Assembly: GCF_038452265.1 (NCBI RefSeq)
Contig: NZ_CP151843.1
Coordinates: forward strand, 806,001 to 870,000
Source of the DNA: Vibrio diazotrophicus
Lineage (GTDB): Bacteria > Pseudomonadota > Gammaproteobacteria > Enterobacterales > Vibrionaceae
DNA length: 64,000 nucleotides
Reading direction: 5' to 3'
Position numbers and translations under genes: made by a program
Notes under the pieces: generated by a model
Told to the model about the DNA's origin: nothing
The model's database searches: none
What the model saw: only the letters and a program-made list of their open reading frames with translations
Part shown: one piece after another, positions 44,882-52,631 of the stretch
Layout: each line of letters opens with the position of its first letter
How positions within the stretch are numbered: position 1 is the stretch's first letter

Positions 44882-44907
44882 CCAGCACACATGTGCTGGT
44901 CTTTTTT
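44882..44907 (+). terminator. Terminator after the reductase-rhodanese gene
   Basis: CCAGCAC and GTGCTGG form a 7-bp stem around ACAT, followed by C and six T residues. Confidence 0.85.
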
Positions 44908-45009
44908 ATACTAAGGGATGGATATATCTTGCGTAGACGCCATAATAGCTTTATCTAATATGCACTTAATGTGTAATGATCTTGAACGGACAACCTTGAG
45001 GAAGAAAGC

Positions 45010-45498
45010 ATGAGAAATCGCGTATTATATTTTGATGTCAGTAGCCTACTGCTATCTTCCCCTTCAAGAGAAAATGCACAAGGCGTGCAACAAGCATTCG
45101 ATTGCGATACCCCATCTAGTCCAACTTTCTTTGACAATATCTCGTTAAACAAAAAAGCGATTGAGTTGTTAACTGAATTTAGTCAAAAATCTGATGTTCT
45201 TCTTTACCCTATCCAGAAACGCTTTAAACGAGACTTTTTGATTAAACAAGGATTTGACGAGTCGGTCTTGGCTCCTGACGCTTCATATACGGTTAGGTAC
45301 GGCGACACCAATGAAGTAAACCATAAAATTTCGCATGCGCACGTAATTGATGCGGATTGGTATTTTTTAAGTGATGAATACGACAAAGCATTCATCGAAC
45401 ATCATTTCCCTGATCGTTTTATTGACGCAGGATCTGAAGGTGTTTCACCTGATTTAATTCAAAATCTCATGGATAAATTTGATGTCACCGAGAAGTGA
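45010..45498 (+). CDS. Hypothetical protein, possibly HAD-like
   Basis: A 162-residue cytoplasmic protein I do not recognise. A GAGGAAG ribosome site precedes the ATG. The start (Val-Leu-Tyr-Phe-Asp-Val-Ser-Ser) and a later strand-loop (His-Val-Ile-Asp-Ala-Asp-Trp-Tyr-Phe-Leu-Ser-Asp) recall HAD-type folds, but the second motif-I aspartate is missing, so catalysis is doubtful. A 16-bp palindrome (45497-45512) overlaps the stop codon. Its neighbours (a sulfur module and a PLP-enzyme operon) say little about its job. Confidence 0.6.
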   Translation: MRNRVLYFDVSSLLLSSPSRENAQGVQQAFDCDTPSSPTFFDNISLNKKAIELLTEFSQKSDVLLYPIQKRFKRDFLIKQGFDESVLAPDASYTVRYGDTNEVNHKISHAHVIDADWYFLSDEYDKAFIEHHFPDRFIDAGSEGVSPDLIQNLMDKFDVTEK

Positions 45499-45636
45499 GA
45501 CCTAAAGGTCTCAACATCTACTTAAAACATTTTTGGACAAAAGTTTGCTAGTGACTTTGCTAATGTAGTTTTTCATGAATTACTTTAGGTATGGCAAAGT
45601 CACTTTTAGTATGTGAACACAACTGGACAGACTAAA

Positions 45637-46557
45637 TTATTCAGCAGCCTTTCTATCGACCAAATCTAATAGTTTTGCTGCGACAAATAGATCCTGAATG
45701 GCAATGCCAGAGCTATCAAAAACGGTGATTTCTTTATCCGTTTTTCTCCCTTGAGCATTTCCCGTTATGACCTGACCAATCTCAGTAACGAGTGAATTTA
45801 CCGTATGTTGAAACTCCCCTATAGCAACCGATTGTATTCTATAGTCGCAAAATAGCCTTGCCGTATTATAAAGTTCTGGTGGTAGCTCTTGCTTACCAAC
45901 TTTATCCGCCCCCATAGCAGAAATATGGGTTCCACCCTTCACCCATTGGGCATTAAATAAAGGCGATTGGGCTGTTGTCGCAGTTACAATAATATCAGCT
46001 TGCTCACAAGCAGTTTGTGCACTGGCACTTTCCGCATTAATACCCTGTTGCTTTAATTTTTCAACAAATACCTCTGTGTTGCTTCGGCCTACGACCAAAA
46101 CTTTTTCAATCTTACGAATGTCACAAATTGCTAAAACCTCGAATTCAGCTTGGTGTCCAGTGCCAAATACAGTCAGAACCTTTGAATCTTTTCGGGCTAG
46201 GTAGTCGACAGCGACAGCATCAGCAGCCGCAGTTCGATAAGCATTTACCTTACTTGCTGCAATTACTGCCTGCAATTCACCTGTGTCTGGCTTTAGCAAA
46301 AAAACAGTCGTTCCATGGCATGGCATATCTAATGCCCGATTATTGGGCCAATATGTCCCTGTTTTCCAACCGACTAAGTTGGATGTACAAGCTGACTTTA
46401 AAGAAAACATGGAGCCTTCTTGCGAACCAGCAGCATTAACGACAGGAAACAGTGTTGCTTCATCACTCACTGCTGCTATAAATGCTTCTTTTACCGCATC
46501 ATAAGCAAGTTGATGAGAAATAAGCTGTGATGTTTGTTGCTCATTCAGATAAATCAT
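45637..46557 (-). CDS. Ornithine cyclodeaminase/mu-crystallin family imine reductase or dehydrogenase
   Basis: A 306-residue NAD(P)-dependent enzyme: Rossmann motif Gly-Thr-Gly-His-Gln-Ala near 130, a family signature Val-Asn-Ala-Tyr-Arg-Thr-Ala-Ala near 105, and the C-terminal Phe-Asp-Ser-Ser-Gly-Ile-Ala-Ile-Gln-Asp. Family members include ornithine cyclodeaminase, pyrroline-2-carboxylate reductase and iminosuccinate reductase. Its start codon directly abuts the stop of the upstream PLP-enzyme gene, so the two are coupled. The pairing resembles part of the beta-hydroxyaspartate pathway (reductase plus aldolase), but the dehydratase and transaminase are absent. Confidence 0.82.
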   Translation of the reverse strand: MIYLNEQQTSQLISHQLAYDAVKEAFIAAVSDEATLFPVVNAAGSQEGSMFSLKSACTSNLVGWKTGTYWPNNRALDMPCHGTTVFLLKPDTGELQAVIAASKVNAYRTAAADAVAVDYLARKDSKVLTVFGTGHQAEFEVLAICDIRKIEKVLVVGRSNTEVFVEKLKQQGINAESASAQTACEQADIIVTATTAQSPLFNAQWVKGGTHISAMGADKVGKQELPPELYNTARLFCDYRIQSVAIGEFQHTVNSLVTEIGQVITGNAQGRKTDKEITVFDSSGIAIQDLFVAAKLLDLVDRKAAE

Positions 46558-47721
46558 TTACCACCCCTGAACTCGATTCCAAATTTCATAAGTTTCATTT
46601 TTAATATCAAACACATGGTATTGCTTGTGCATTGATGCCATGGCGCAGGCGTGGTTAGGCAACACATGTATACGACTACCAATTGGAAAATCAGAAAAGT
46701 CGATGCTTTCACCATTTACGGCTTCAATAATACCGTGTTCCTGATTGACATTTGTCACTTGCACATTAGAAATTGGGGCACCGTTATTTTTTGTCACTAA
46801 GCCATATCCGCAATCAGTTGGCTGGTTAGCCGTGCCACGATCTGCTGATAACGCCATCCATCCAGCATCAATTAATACCCAACCTTTTACTTTGTTATGC
46901 CCAATGACGGTTGCAACCACGCTGCCAGCAATATCGCTATACTGACAAACACCGATTCCCGCCATAACCAAGTCAAAAAAGGAATAAACTCCCGCTCTTA
47001 CCTCTGTAATACCCGTAAGGTCTTGATAGTGGTGTGCCGTTGGTGTTGAGCCTATACTGACAATCTCACAGATGATGTCATGCTGTTTCAAAATATCAAC
47101 AGCTTCTAATGCAGCCTTAACCTCATTCGCAGCACTGTTTTGTAATGAGAGGGGATCAAAACAGTGATATGACTCCCCTGCGTGACAAAGTACTCCCGCA
47201 AACTGGGCCTTTCCACCACACAACAACTGGGCAATATCTAATAACTTAGGGTCTTCAGGAGAAACGCCACCTCTATGCCCGTCACAGTCCACCTCGATCA
47301 AAGCAGCAATAGAACACTGCTTTTCTATACAAAACGTATTGAGTTCGATAGCTTGCTCCACACTATCCAGCAGTACTGTAATATCAATTCCTTTCGAAAT
47401 GAGTTCAGATATTCTGTGTAACTTTTGAGCTGAAATTCCGACCGCATAAACGATGTTTTTATACCCGATAGCAGCGAGTTCTTCCGCTTCTTTCACCGTC
47501 GAAACGGTAACTGGAGCAGTGTGATCGGGTAATAAATATTGAGCCGCTTCAAGTGAACGAAGTGTTTTGAAATGCGGTCTCAAGCTTGCCCCTTGTGATT
47601 CTATGTTGCTTCTCATTCGGGTCAGGTTTTTGAGAAATGTACACTTATCAACATACATAAATGGCGTGTCAATTTTTTCATATTGAGCCATCAACGTAGA
47701 AGCTTGATTCAAGTTAGACAT
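46558..47721 (-). CDS. DSD1/D-threonine-aldolase family PLP enzyme
   Basis: A 387-residue fold-III PLP enzyme. The PLP lysine lies in Arg-Pro-His-Phe-Lys-Thr near residue 53. The C-terminal metal site reads His-Ala-Cys (Leu-Pro-Asn-His-Ala-Cys-Ala-Met). In the family, His-x-Asp is typical of D-threonine aldolases while His-x-Cys is typical of Zn-dependent D-serine dehydratases, so a D-serine dehydratase-like reaction is somewhat favoured; aldol cleavage of D-threonine or hydroxyaspartate remains possible. First gene of a coupled pair with the cyclodeaminase-family gene, divergent from a LysR gene. Confidence 0.82.
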   Translation of the reverse strand: MSNLNQASTLMAQYEKIDTPFMYVDKCTFLKNLTRMRSNIESQGASLRPHFKTLRSLEAAQYLLPDHTAPVTVSTVKEAEELAAIGYKNIVYAVGISAQKLHRISELISKGIDITVLLDSVEQAIELNTFCIEKQCSIAALIEVDCDGHRGGVSPEDPKLLDIAQLLCGGKAQFAGVLCHAGESYHCFDPLSLQNSAANEVKAALEAVDILKQHDIICEIVSIGSTPTAHHYQDLTGITEVRAGVYSFFDLVMAGIGVCQYSDIAGSVVATVIGHNKVKGWVLIDAGWMALSADRGTANQPTDCGYGLVTKNNGAPISNVQVTNVNQEHGIIEAVNGESIDFSDFPIGSRIHVLPNHACAMASMHKQYHVFDIKNETYEIWNRVQGW

Positions 47722-47827
47722 GTTTTCTTACCTCAGCGATTCGATCTAAGTATCACGTTCTAGTATCCACTAATTAGATTTTGTCGTACATTAACAACTA
47801 TTAACTTATAGATTAGGTTTAAACCAA

Positions 47828-48733
47828 ATGGTTACTACTGAAGATTTGAAGTTTATTGTGACAATTGCCGAAAGCCGGACACTGGCTGAAGCAGCCAGAG
47901 CACTGAATATCACACCTCCATCAGTCACACTTCGGCTTCAGCATATTGAAAAGAAACTGGCGGTAAAATTGATTCAGCGACCATCCAGAATCGTTACCCT
48001 GACCGAGGAAGGTCAACTTTTACTCAACAAAGGACGTTTGATCCTCCAAGGCTTAGACGACTTACAAGAGCTGATTAACGAAAGAAAAGAACAAGTTTGT
48101 GGCAAGCTAAGAGTTCTGGCTCCACTAGGGTTTGGTAACGACTACATAGCCCCTTTGCTTGGTGAGTATAAAGCCATGCATCCGCAATTAGATGTTGAAC
48201 TTGAACTCTCTGATAATCCTAATTGGGCCAAGCATCATAAGTGGGACATTATTATCTATATCGGCGAATTAAATGATTCATCTCTCAAAATGATCACCCT
48301 TGCTAAAAATCAACGCTTTATTTGTGCATCCCCAAAATACATTGAAAGAAAAGGTATTCCCCAAACACCAAATGAACTAATCAGACATGAATGTATTGCC
48401 CTTCGAGAAAATAATGAAGACGTAACGTTATGGCAATTTACAGATGAAAAAGGGCAACCTGATATTATTCGAATTACCCCAACTCTTGCGAGCAATGAAG
48501 GTAGGGTCATCAAAGATTGGGCGATAGCAGGACTTGGCATTATCATGAGATCGGAATGGGATGTTCAGCCTCAAATTAATAGTGGTGATTTAATACGTCT
48601 ATTACCGACTTATTCGTTACCCAATGCTGATATCGTTGCATTGTTAAGCAGTCCATCTAAAGAACGTTCAGCTAGAATTTCAGGTTTTATTTCATTACTG
48701 AAAGATCGGATTACACCAATGCCATGGAAATAA
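47828..48733 (+). CDS. LysR-family transcriptional regulator
   Basis: A 301-residue LysR-type regulator: N-terminal winged helix (residues 1-60, with Thr-Leu-Ala-Glu-Ala-Ala-Arg-Ala-Leu-Asn-Ile-Thr) and a periplasmic-binding-like effector domain. It is divergent from the DSD1/cyclodeaminase pair across 106 nt, so it very probably controls that pair. The ligand is presumably a D- or hydroxy-amino acid. Its stop lies 8 nt before the start of an insertion-sequence remnant, but the protein appears complete. Confidence 0.9.
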   Translation: MVTTEDLKFIVTIAESRTLAEAARALNITPPSVTLRLQHIEKKLAVKLIQRPSRIVTLTEEGQLLLNKGRLILQGLDDLQELINERKEQVCGKLRVLAPLGFGNDYIAPLLGEYKAMHPQLDVELELSDNPNWAKHHKWDIIIYIGELNDSSLKMITLAKNQRFICASPKYIERKGIPQTPNELIRHECIALRENNEDVTLWQFTDEKGQPDIIRITPTLASNEGRVIKDWAIAGLGIIMRSEWDVQPQINSGDLIRLLPTYSLPNADIVALLSSPSKERSARISGFISLLKDRITPMPWK

Positions 48734-48741
48734 GATAGTTG

Positions 48742-48894
48742 GTACTGGATGTAGAAAGGCTCAGCCAGTGGTGTCGAGGAGTGTTGGAACGACGAGGAAT
48801 GAACCGAGCTATTGTCGCTCTCGCAGCCAAGAACGCTCGAATTATCTGGTCATCACTACACAACCAAACGGAATATGAGAATTACTCTGCTTAA
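48742..48894 (+). pseudogene. C-terminal remnant of an IS110/IS1111-family transposase
   Basis: A 50-codon open stretch ending in TAA at 48892. It reads Val-Glu-Arg-Leu-Ser-Gln-Trp, then Glu-Arg-Arg-Gly-Met-Asn-Arg-Ala, then Val-Ala-Leu-Ala-Ala-Lys-Asn-Ala-Arg-Ile-Ile-Trp. This is the conserved C-terminus of IS110-family (DEDD) transposases. An in-frame TAG precedes it and the rest of the gene is gone, so the 5' end was lost where it now meets the LysR gene. Confidence 0.82.
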
Positions 48895-49162
48895 GAAACC
48901 ATTAATCCAAGCAGCGTAACAAGAGTACACCCACCGGGTCATAGCAGACGCAATGGATGGAGATAGGTTAAGACCACTAGCGGAGAGCCTGTTAATGCGG
49001 CGGACACATCAGATGTCATCTAACGAATAAGGCACCGCAGTCGCGCAAAGTCATCAGGGTCACGATGTTGCGAACCATCGATATAAAGACCGAATGTAGA
49101 GCGGCAGTCCAAAACCCATCACTTGAAGTTTAGCGGATGTTTGACAACCGGGGGAATCCATG
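48895..49162 (+). mobile_element. Right-end non-coding part of an IS1111-type element
   Basis: About 270 nt follow the transposase stop without any reading frame and end in TTGACAACCGGGGGAATCC, which resembles the right end of IS1111-type elements. In that group this non-coding end carries the guide (bridge/seek) RNA for target choice. The element end directly meets an attC site, as expected for the attC-targeting IS1111 branch. The exact boundary is approximate. Confidence 0.65.
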
Positions 49163-49246
49163 TAGCAGCGTTAAGGCGTGACGATACGCTTGCCATACTG
49201 TGAACCGGCAAGCGTTGAGGAATCGCTCTTGAGCGCTTTGTTAGGC
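49163..49246 (-). other. VCR-like attC site, interrupted at its distal end
   Basis: Read on the minus strand it starts GCCTAACAAAGCGCTCAAGA, close to the start of Vibrio integron VCR sites. A 9-bp inner stem (ACGCTTGCC / GGCAAGCGT) and a CCTTAACGC near the far end follow. The closing GTTRRRY core is missing because the IS remnant takes over at about 49162. The TAA stop of the cassette gene lies inside the GCCTAAC core, a common feature of integron cassettes. Confidence 0.8.
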
Positions 49247-49798
49247 TAAGTCGGACTGCGCTACCTGAGTTGAACTAGGAATAGCTATATTCGCTGTGGC
49301 TTCAAATTTACCTTTGTACTCTTTGCCCATTTGATCGACTACATATGAGCCAACCACTTTCGGTAACTTACATTTTGCTTGTTCTTTTGATAACCATACT
49401 GAATACGTTCGTCGGGAGCCAGCAGCCAAATCCTCGCCACTAGTGTTGTCCATATGCTCAAGAAAATTGTGAGTATTTGACCTTACATAACATTTTAGGC
49501 GTTCGATTTTCCCTTCAACATCGATGAACAAGCCCACATCTTGAATGTGAATTGGAGTGTGACTGGGATTTACTACTGTTACCTTATATACAGGGCCACA
49601 TAAATTGCCGCTAAACTCGTCCGTTTTTTGAGCTTCGTTTATATGGCGCTGGGCGTCGTCCCCTACCTTTGCGCTAACTTTCAACTTACGAACACTTTTT
49701 TGATAAAGCATCCAAAAACGCCCAAAGTTAAGACACAACGCGATTGTCCCGACCACAGCTCCGTACAATGCGAGGTAATTTTCATTCAACCAATCCAA
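49241..49798 (-). CDS. Integron cassette gene, hypothetical membrane-anchored protein
   Basis: A 185-residue protein of unknown function. One N-terminal hydrophobic segment (residues 8-28) is followed by a soluble part with strands and no motif I know. The start is TTG at 49798: an AAAAGGAG ribosome site lies 6 nt upstream and directly follows the GTTAGGC core of the cassette boundary. The stop lies within the attC core. Tight packing between the two core sites is characteristic of a gene cassette, here in minus orientation. No integrase gene is in the window. Confidence 0.75.
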   Translation of the reverse strand: MDWLNENYLALYGAVVGTIALCLNFGRFWMLYQKSVRKLKVSAKVGDDAQRHINEAQKTDEFSGNLCGPVYKVTVVNPSHTPIHIQDVGLFIDVEGKIERLKCYVRSNTHNFLEHMDNTSGEDLAAGSRRTYSVWLSKEQAKCKLPKVVGSYVVDQMGKEYKGKFEATANIAIPSSTQVAQSDLA

Positions 49799-49811
49799 AC
49801 TTTACTCCTTT

Positions 49812-49818
49812 TGCCTAA
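49812..49818 (-). other. Cassette boundary core site (GTTAGGC)
   Basis: GCCTAAC on the plus strand (GTTAGGC on the minus) fits the integron crossover core GTTRRRY, 14 nt before the TTG of the cassette gene. No matching partner core is visible further upstream, so the cassette may have inserted at a secondary genomic site. Confidence 0.65.
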
Positions 49819-50250
49819 CGCTTTCTATACGGCTTTTAGCCGTTTTTCATACTCCCATCATGCAATCTTTCCAATTACAGTTCAATTTATAATCAAAAGG
49901 TTAATGAGAGGGAATGGGTATTAGATTGCAAAATGACGCATAATTTTAAAAAGCTCACGACGACGCTCGCTCGGATAACTACAGGTAAGGGAAACTTTCA
50001 TCCAAAAGAAGTTAATTAACTTCGGTGATAACAAACAATGGGGCAAAGGTGTGTTTGCCGCGGTCTAATTCAGCACACCTCTAGGTGATTACGATTTGTG
50101 ACCCATAGTGCACTCTAAGTTTTAGAATTACGCCTGATATCGCAAAAATGTAGTTGACCTATTTAAGACTGGCAAATTTCACTAAGTCACTATACTTGAA
50201 AATCTTGGATGACATGTGCTCTAGACAGATTTTTGTCTCACTTTTGTTTA
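49819..50250. other. Intergenic region with terminator-like stem and possible dispersed repeat
   Basis: No gene supported. ACGGC-TTTTA-GCCGT followed by T residues at about 49828-49847 is terminator-like on the plus strand. The segment around 49905-49935 (GGAATGGGTATTAGATTGCA) reappears, slightly altered, at about 50669-50695. Downstream of the first copy the sequence looks like a dispersed intergenic repeat of vibrios, as a guess. A 72-residue reading frame at 50154-50372 overlaps operators and is not credible. Confidence 0.4.
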
Positions 50251-50326
50251 TATACTACTTAGCGTATAAAAACTTAATATACTCTATGAAGTATATTCTC
50301 ACGATATACCCTATAGGGTATATAAT
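50251..50326 (+). promoter_or_regulatory. Three phased TATAC-N8-GTATA operators and promoter of the hipB-like gene
   Basis: Operators at 50251-50268, 50278-50295 and 50305-50322 share perfect TATAC/GTATA arms and an 8-nt centre; their starts are exactly 27 bp apart. The third is a perfect 18-bp palindrome and overlaps a consensus -10 TATAAT (50321-50326). The design mirrors the TATCC-N8-GGATA operators of E. coli HipB. The HTH gene 36 nt downstream is the likely binder and autorepressor. Confidence 0.85.
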
Positions 50327-50361
50327 GCACAGTATCTCCATATCTAACCAAGGGTATCATA

Positions 50362-50601
50362 GTGCTAGTTAACACACCGACGGCCATTGGCAATGCGTTA
50401 CGCGAAGCCAGAAAGGAAAACGGCTTAAAGCAGACAGATCTTGGACTGAGACAAGCAACAGTATCTAGTTTTGAAAGTAACCCTGGAAAATCCACAATAG
50501 AAACTCTCTTCAAGTTTCTATCTGTAAATGGGTTAGAAATGCATATTGTGACAAAAGGTACGAACATTACTGAAACTAAAGCGAGCGTTGAAGAATGGTG
50601 A
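50362..50601 (+). CDS. Orphan HipB-like XRE regulator
   Basis: A 79-residue helix-turn-helix protein (HTH about residues 8-60: Gly-Asn-Ala-Leu-Arg-Glu-Ala-Arg... Leu-Lys-Gln-Thr-Asp-Leu... Thr-Val-Ser-Ser-Phe-Glu) ending in a beta strand Leu-Glu-Met-His-Ile-Val, as HipB antitoxins do. The start is GTG with AAGGG 7 nt upstream. No HipA kinase follows: the next 340 nt are non-coding, so the toxin partner is lost or absent. It sits beside integron and IS debris, suggesting it arrived by transfer. Confidence 0.78.
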   Translation: MLVNTPTAIGNALREARKENGLKQTDLGLRQATVSSFESNPGKSTIETLFKFLSVNGLEMHIVTKGTNITETKASVEEW

Positions 50602-50942
50602 GTTGCATCAGAGGACATTGATTTATTTTGAGTTTCAACAATCTAGACCCAAACAGGTCAAAAGAAAAGGCTGGGAGATTAGATTACAAAATGGCTTTAC
50701 ACTTCTTTGGATAAGTTTAGGTAGTTCGAAATACACATTAGTTGCGTGAATTGAAGTTTCTACTCTAATCCGAATTAAGCAAAAGCTTGTCAGTTCGACT
50801 AAAGCATCTCAGTACAGTTTTAAGTTTATAACGCAACATGCGTTTCGCAAGTTGCTTATTACAATGAAGAAGTTTTAGGGCACTTCTGAGGTAGAAGTGC
50901 CAACCTAGAAATACGCCAACGATCAAGTTCTAGATATCGCTA
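50602..50942. other. Gene-free region after hipB with acr3 3'-end hairpin
   Basis: No reading frame of substance and no hipA fragment I can recognise. Contains the second copy of the repeat near 50669-50695, an imperfect palindrome at 50833-50855 (GCAAC...GTTGC), and a 9-bp hairpin at 50879-50901 (GGCACTTCT / AGAAGTGCC) 42 nt past the acr3 stop, probably its transcript end. Confidence 0.5.
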
Positions 50943-52007
50943 TTAGGCGTAGTATTTACGTTTCATTCTTAAGGCTACATTAACCAAAGCTATTAAGACT
51001 GGAACCTCAACCAAAGGTCCTATCACCCCCGCAAACGCTTGGTCAGAACTTAATCCAAATACCGCAATTGACACAGCGATAGCTAATTCAAAGTTATTGC
51101 CTGATGATGTAAAGGCAATTGAGGCATTTTGATCGTAAGGAATACCCAGGCGTTTTCCAATGTAGAAACTAGCAAAGAACATCACCATAAAGTAAATGAT
51201 AAGTGGTATAGCGATACGGAAAACATCCATCGGTAACTCAATGATCATTTCACCTTTTAGACTAAACATCAAAACGATGGTTGCCAAGAGAGCAATCAAA
51301 GTAATTGGCGATATACGAGGAATGAAAACTTTGTTATACCATTGCTCTCCTTTTGCTGACACCAAGAATTTACGGCTTAAAAAACCTGCCAAAAATGGGA
51401 TTCCTAAATAGATCAACACACTTTGAGCGATATCCAGAATCGTGACATCTACAACAAAACTTCCCAGTCCGAAGTAAGGCGGTAACATAGTAATAAACAG
51501 CCATGCCATAAAACTGTAGGTTACTATTTGAAAAGCACTATTTAGTGCCACCAAGGTTGCCGCGTATTCTTTATTCCCCCCACTGATATCGTTCCAGACT
51601 AATACCATTGCAATGCAACGGGCTAATCCAATGAGTATTAACACCACCATATAGCCAGGTTGGTCTCGTAAGAAAATGATAGCTAATGTGAACATCAAAA
51701 TCGGCCCTACCAGCCAGTTCATCACTAATGAAAGCGTTATCGCTCTTTTATCACGAGTCACCTCACCCAAAAGGCTATAATTTACTTTTGCTAACGGTGG
51801 ATACATCATTAAGATCAAACCAATAGCTAGAGGTATATTCGTTGAACCAACGGATAAATTTTCGTTCCACTGAGCAACTTGAGGAAACAGCACCCCTATA
51901 CCCACACCTACAGCCATCGCCAAGAAAATCCAAACCGTCAAATACCGGTCAAAAAAGCTCATTCTTTGAGAAGCACTAGCTTCATCGTGACTTGCTGTGT
52001 TACTCAT
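50943..52007 (-). CDS. acr3: Arsenite efflux transporter, ACR3 family
   Basis: A 354-residue membrane protein with ten hydrophobic helices. ACR3 motifs are visible: Gly-Leu-Ala-Arg-Cys-Ile-Ala-Met-Val near residue 130, carrying the conserved cysteine needed for arsenite transport, and Ser-Gly-Asn-Asn-Phe-Glu-Leu-Ala near 305. It exports As(III), and possibly Sb(III), across the inner membrane. It lies 36 nt after arsR in one operon. No arsenate reductase gene is present in the window. Confidence 0.93.
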   Translation of the reverse strand: MSNTASHDEASASQRMSFFDRYLTVWIFLAMAVGVGIGVLFPQVAQWNENLSVGSTNIPLAIGLILMMYPPLAKVNYSLLGEVTRDKRAITLSLVMNWLVGPILMFTLAIIFLRDQPGYMVVLILIGLARCIAMVLVWNDISGGNKEYAATLVALNSAFQIVTYSFMAWLFITMLPPYFGLGSFVVDVTILDIAQSVLIYLGIPFLAGFLSRKFLVSAKGEQWYNKVFIPRISPITLIALLATIVLMFSLKGEMIIELPMDVFRIAIPLIIYFMVMFFASFYIGKRLGIPYDQNASIAFTSSGNNFELAIAVSIAVFGLSSDQAFAGVIGPLVEVPVLIALVNVALRMKRKYYA

Positions 52008-52043
52008 ATTATCCTCTTCTTATAAACCATTTTGATAACGAAA

Positions 52044-52385
52044 TTAACTACTCACACCATTCACGCGTGGCAGACTACTGATACATTTCAATTCCGACTC
52101 AATAAGTGGTAGATTGTGCTTTAAGGTCAAATCTAATATTTGCTTAACCCATGGTGTGAGATTGGGATTAATTCGGTAATAAACCCATTTGCCTCTACGC
52201 TCATCCAGAACGAGATCATGCTTTCGTAATTCAGCTAGATGCCGAGAAACTTTAGGCTGACTAATACTAAGCGATCCCATCAGGTCACAAACACACAACT
52301 CCCCTTGGCTTTGCATCAAAAGCAAAGATTTGAGGCGTGTTTCTTCTGAAAGTGCTTTGTAAAGTAAGAGAGGGTCATACATCAT
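52044..52385 (-). CDS. arsR: Arsenical resistance operon repressor ArsR
   Basis: A 113-residue winged-helix repressor with the As(III)-binding Glu-Leu-Cys-Val-Cys-Asp-Leu motif at about residues 30-36, the classical ArsR site. The helix-turn-helix reads Ser-Gln-Pro-Lys-Val-Ser-Arg-His-Leu. It starts Met-Met-Tyr; the second Met is equally possible. Heads the arsR-acr3 operon; a candidate operator lies 26 nt upstream. Confidence 0.93.
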   Translation of the reverse strand: MMYDPLLLYKALSEETRLKSLLLMQSQGELCVCDLMGSLSISQPKVSRHLAELRKHDLVLDERRGKWVYYRINPNLTPWVKQILDLTLKHNLPLIESELKCISSLPRVNGVSS

Positions 52386-52410
52386 ACGGGGTAAGATTTA
52401 CAATTAATAC

Positions 52411-52426
52411 ATATGAAATATCATAT
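52411..52426. promoter_or_regulatory. Candidate ArsR operator
   Basis: ATATGAAATATCATAT: perfect ATATGA/TCATAT arms with a 4-nt centre, just upstream of arsR. Position and symmetry suit autorepression. Confidence 0.6.
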
Positions 52427-52631
52427 ATCTTCTTTTCCGTATATATCAATTACCAAACACAAACGGCCTTTAATGAGAGACAAGCTTGATTAGCAATAAG
52501 TAAGTCAGCCACGTGAAGAAATTAGATATTTTAAGCTTGAAATAACCGACACAATGAACTGAACAATCGGGTGATTATGATATGGTGTTACTTCGTTAGA
52601 AACGGTCCTGTAAGGCAATACGGAGTTTATA

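Noticed and set aside
50154..50372. A 72-residue plus-strand frame
   Set aside because: It runs through the three operators and the promoter of the hipB-like gene, has odd composition and no ribosome site.
50602..50942. A hipA toxin gene or fragment after the hipB-like gene
   Set aside because: I read the frames and saw only short pieces with stops; no kinase motif.
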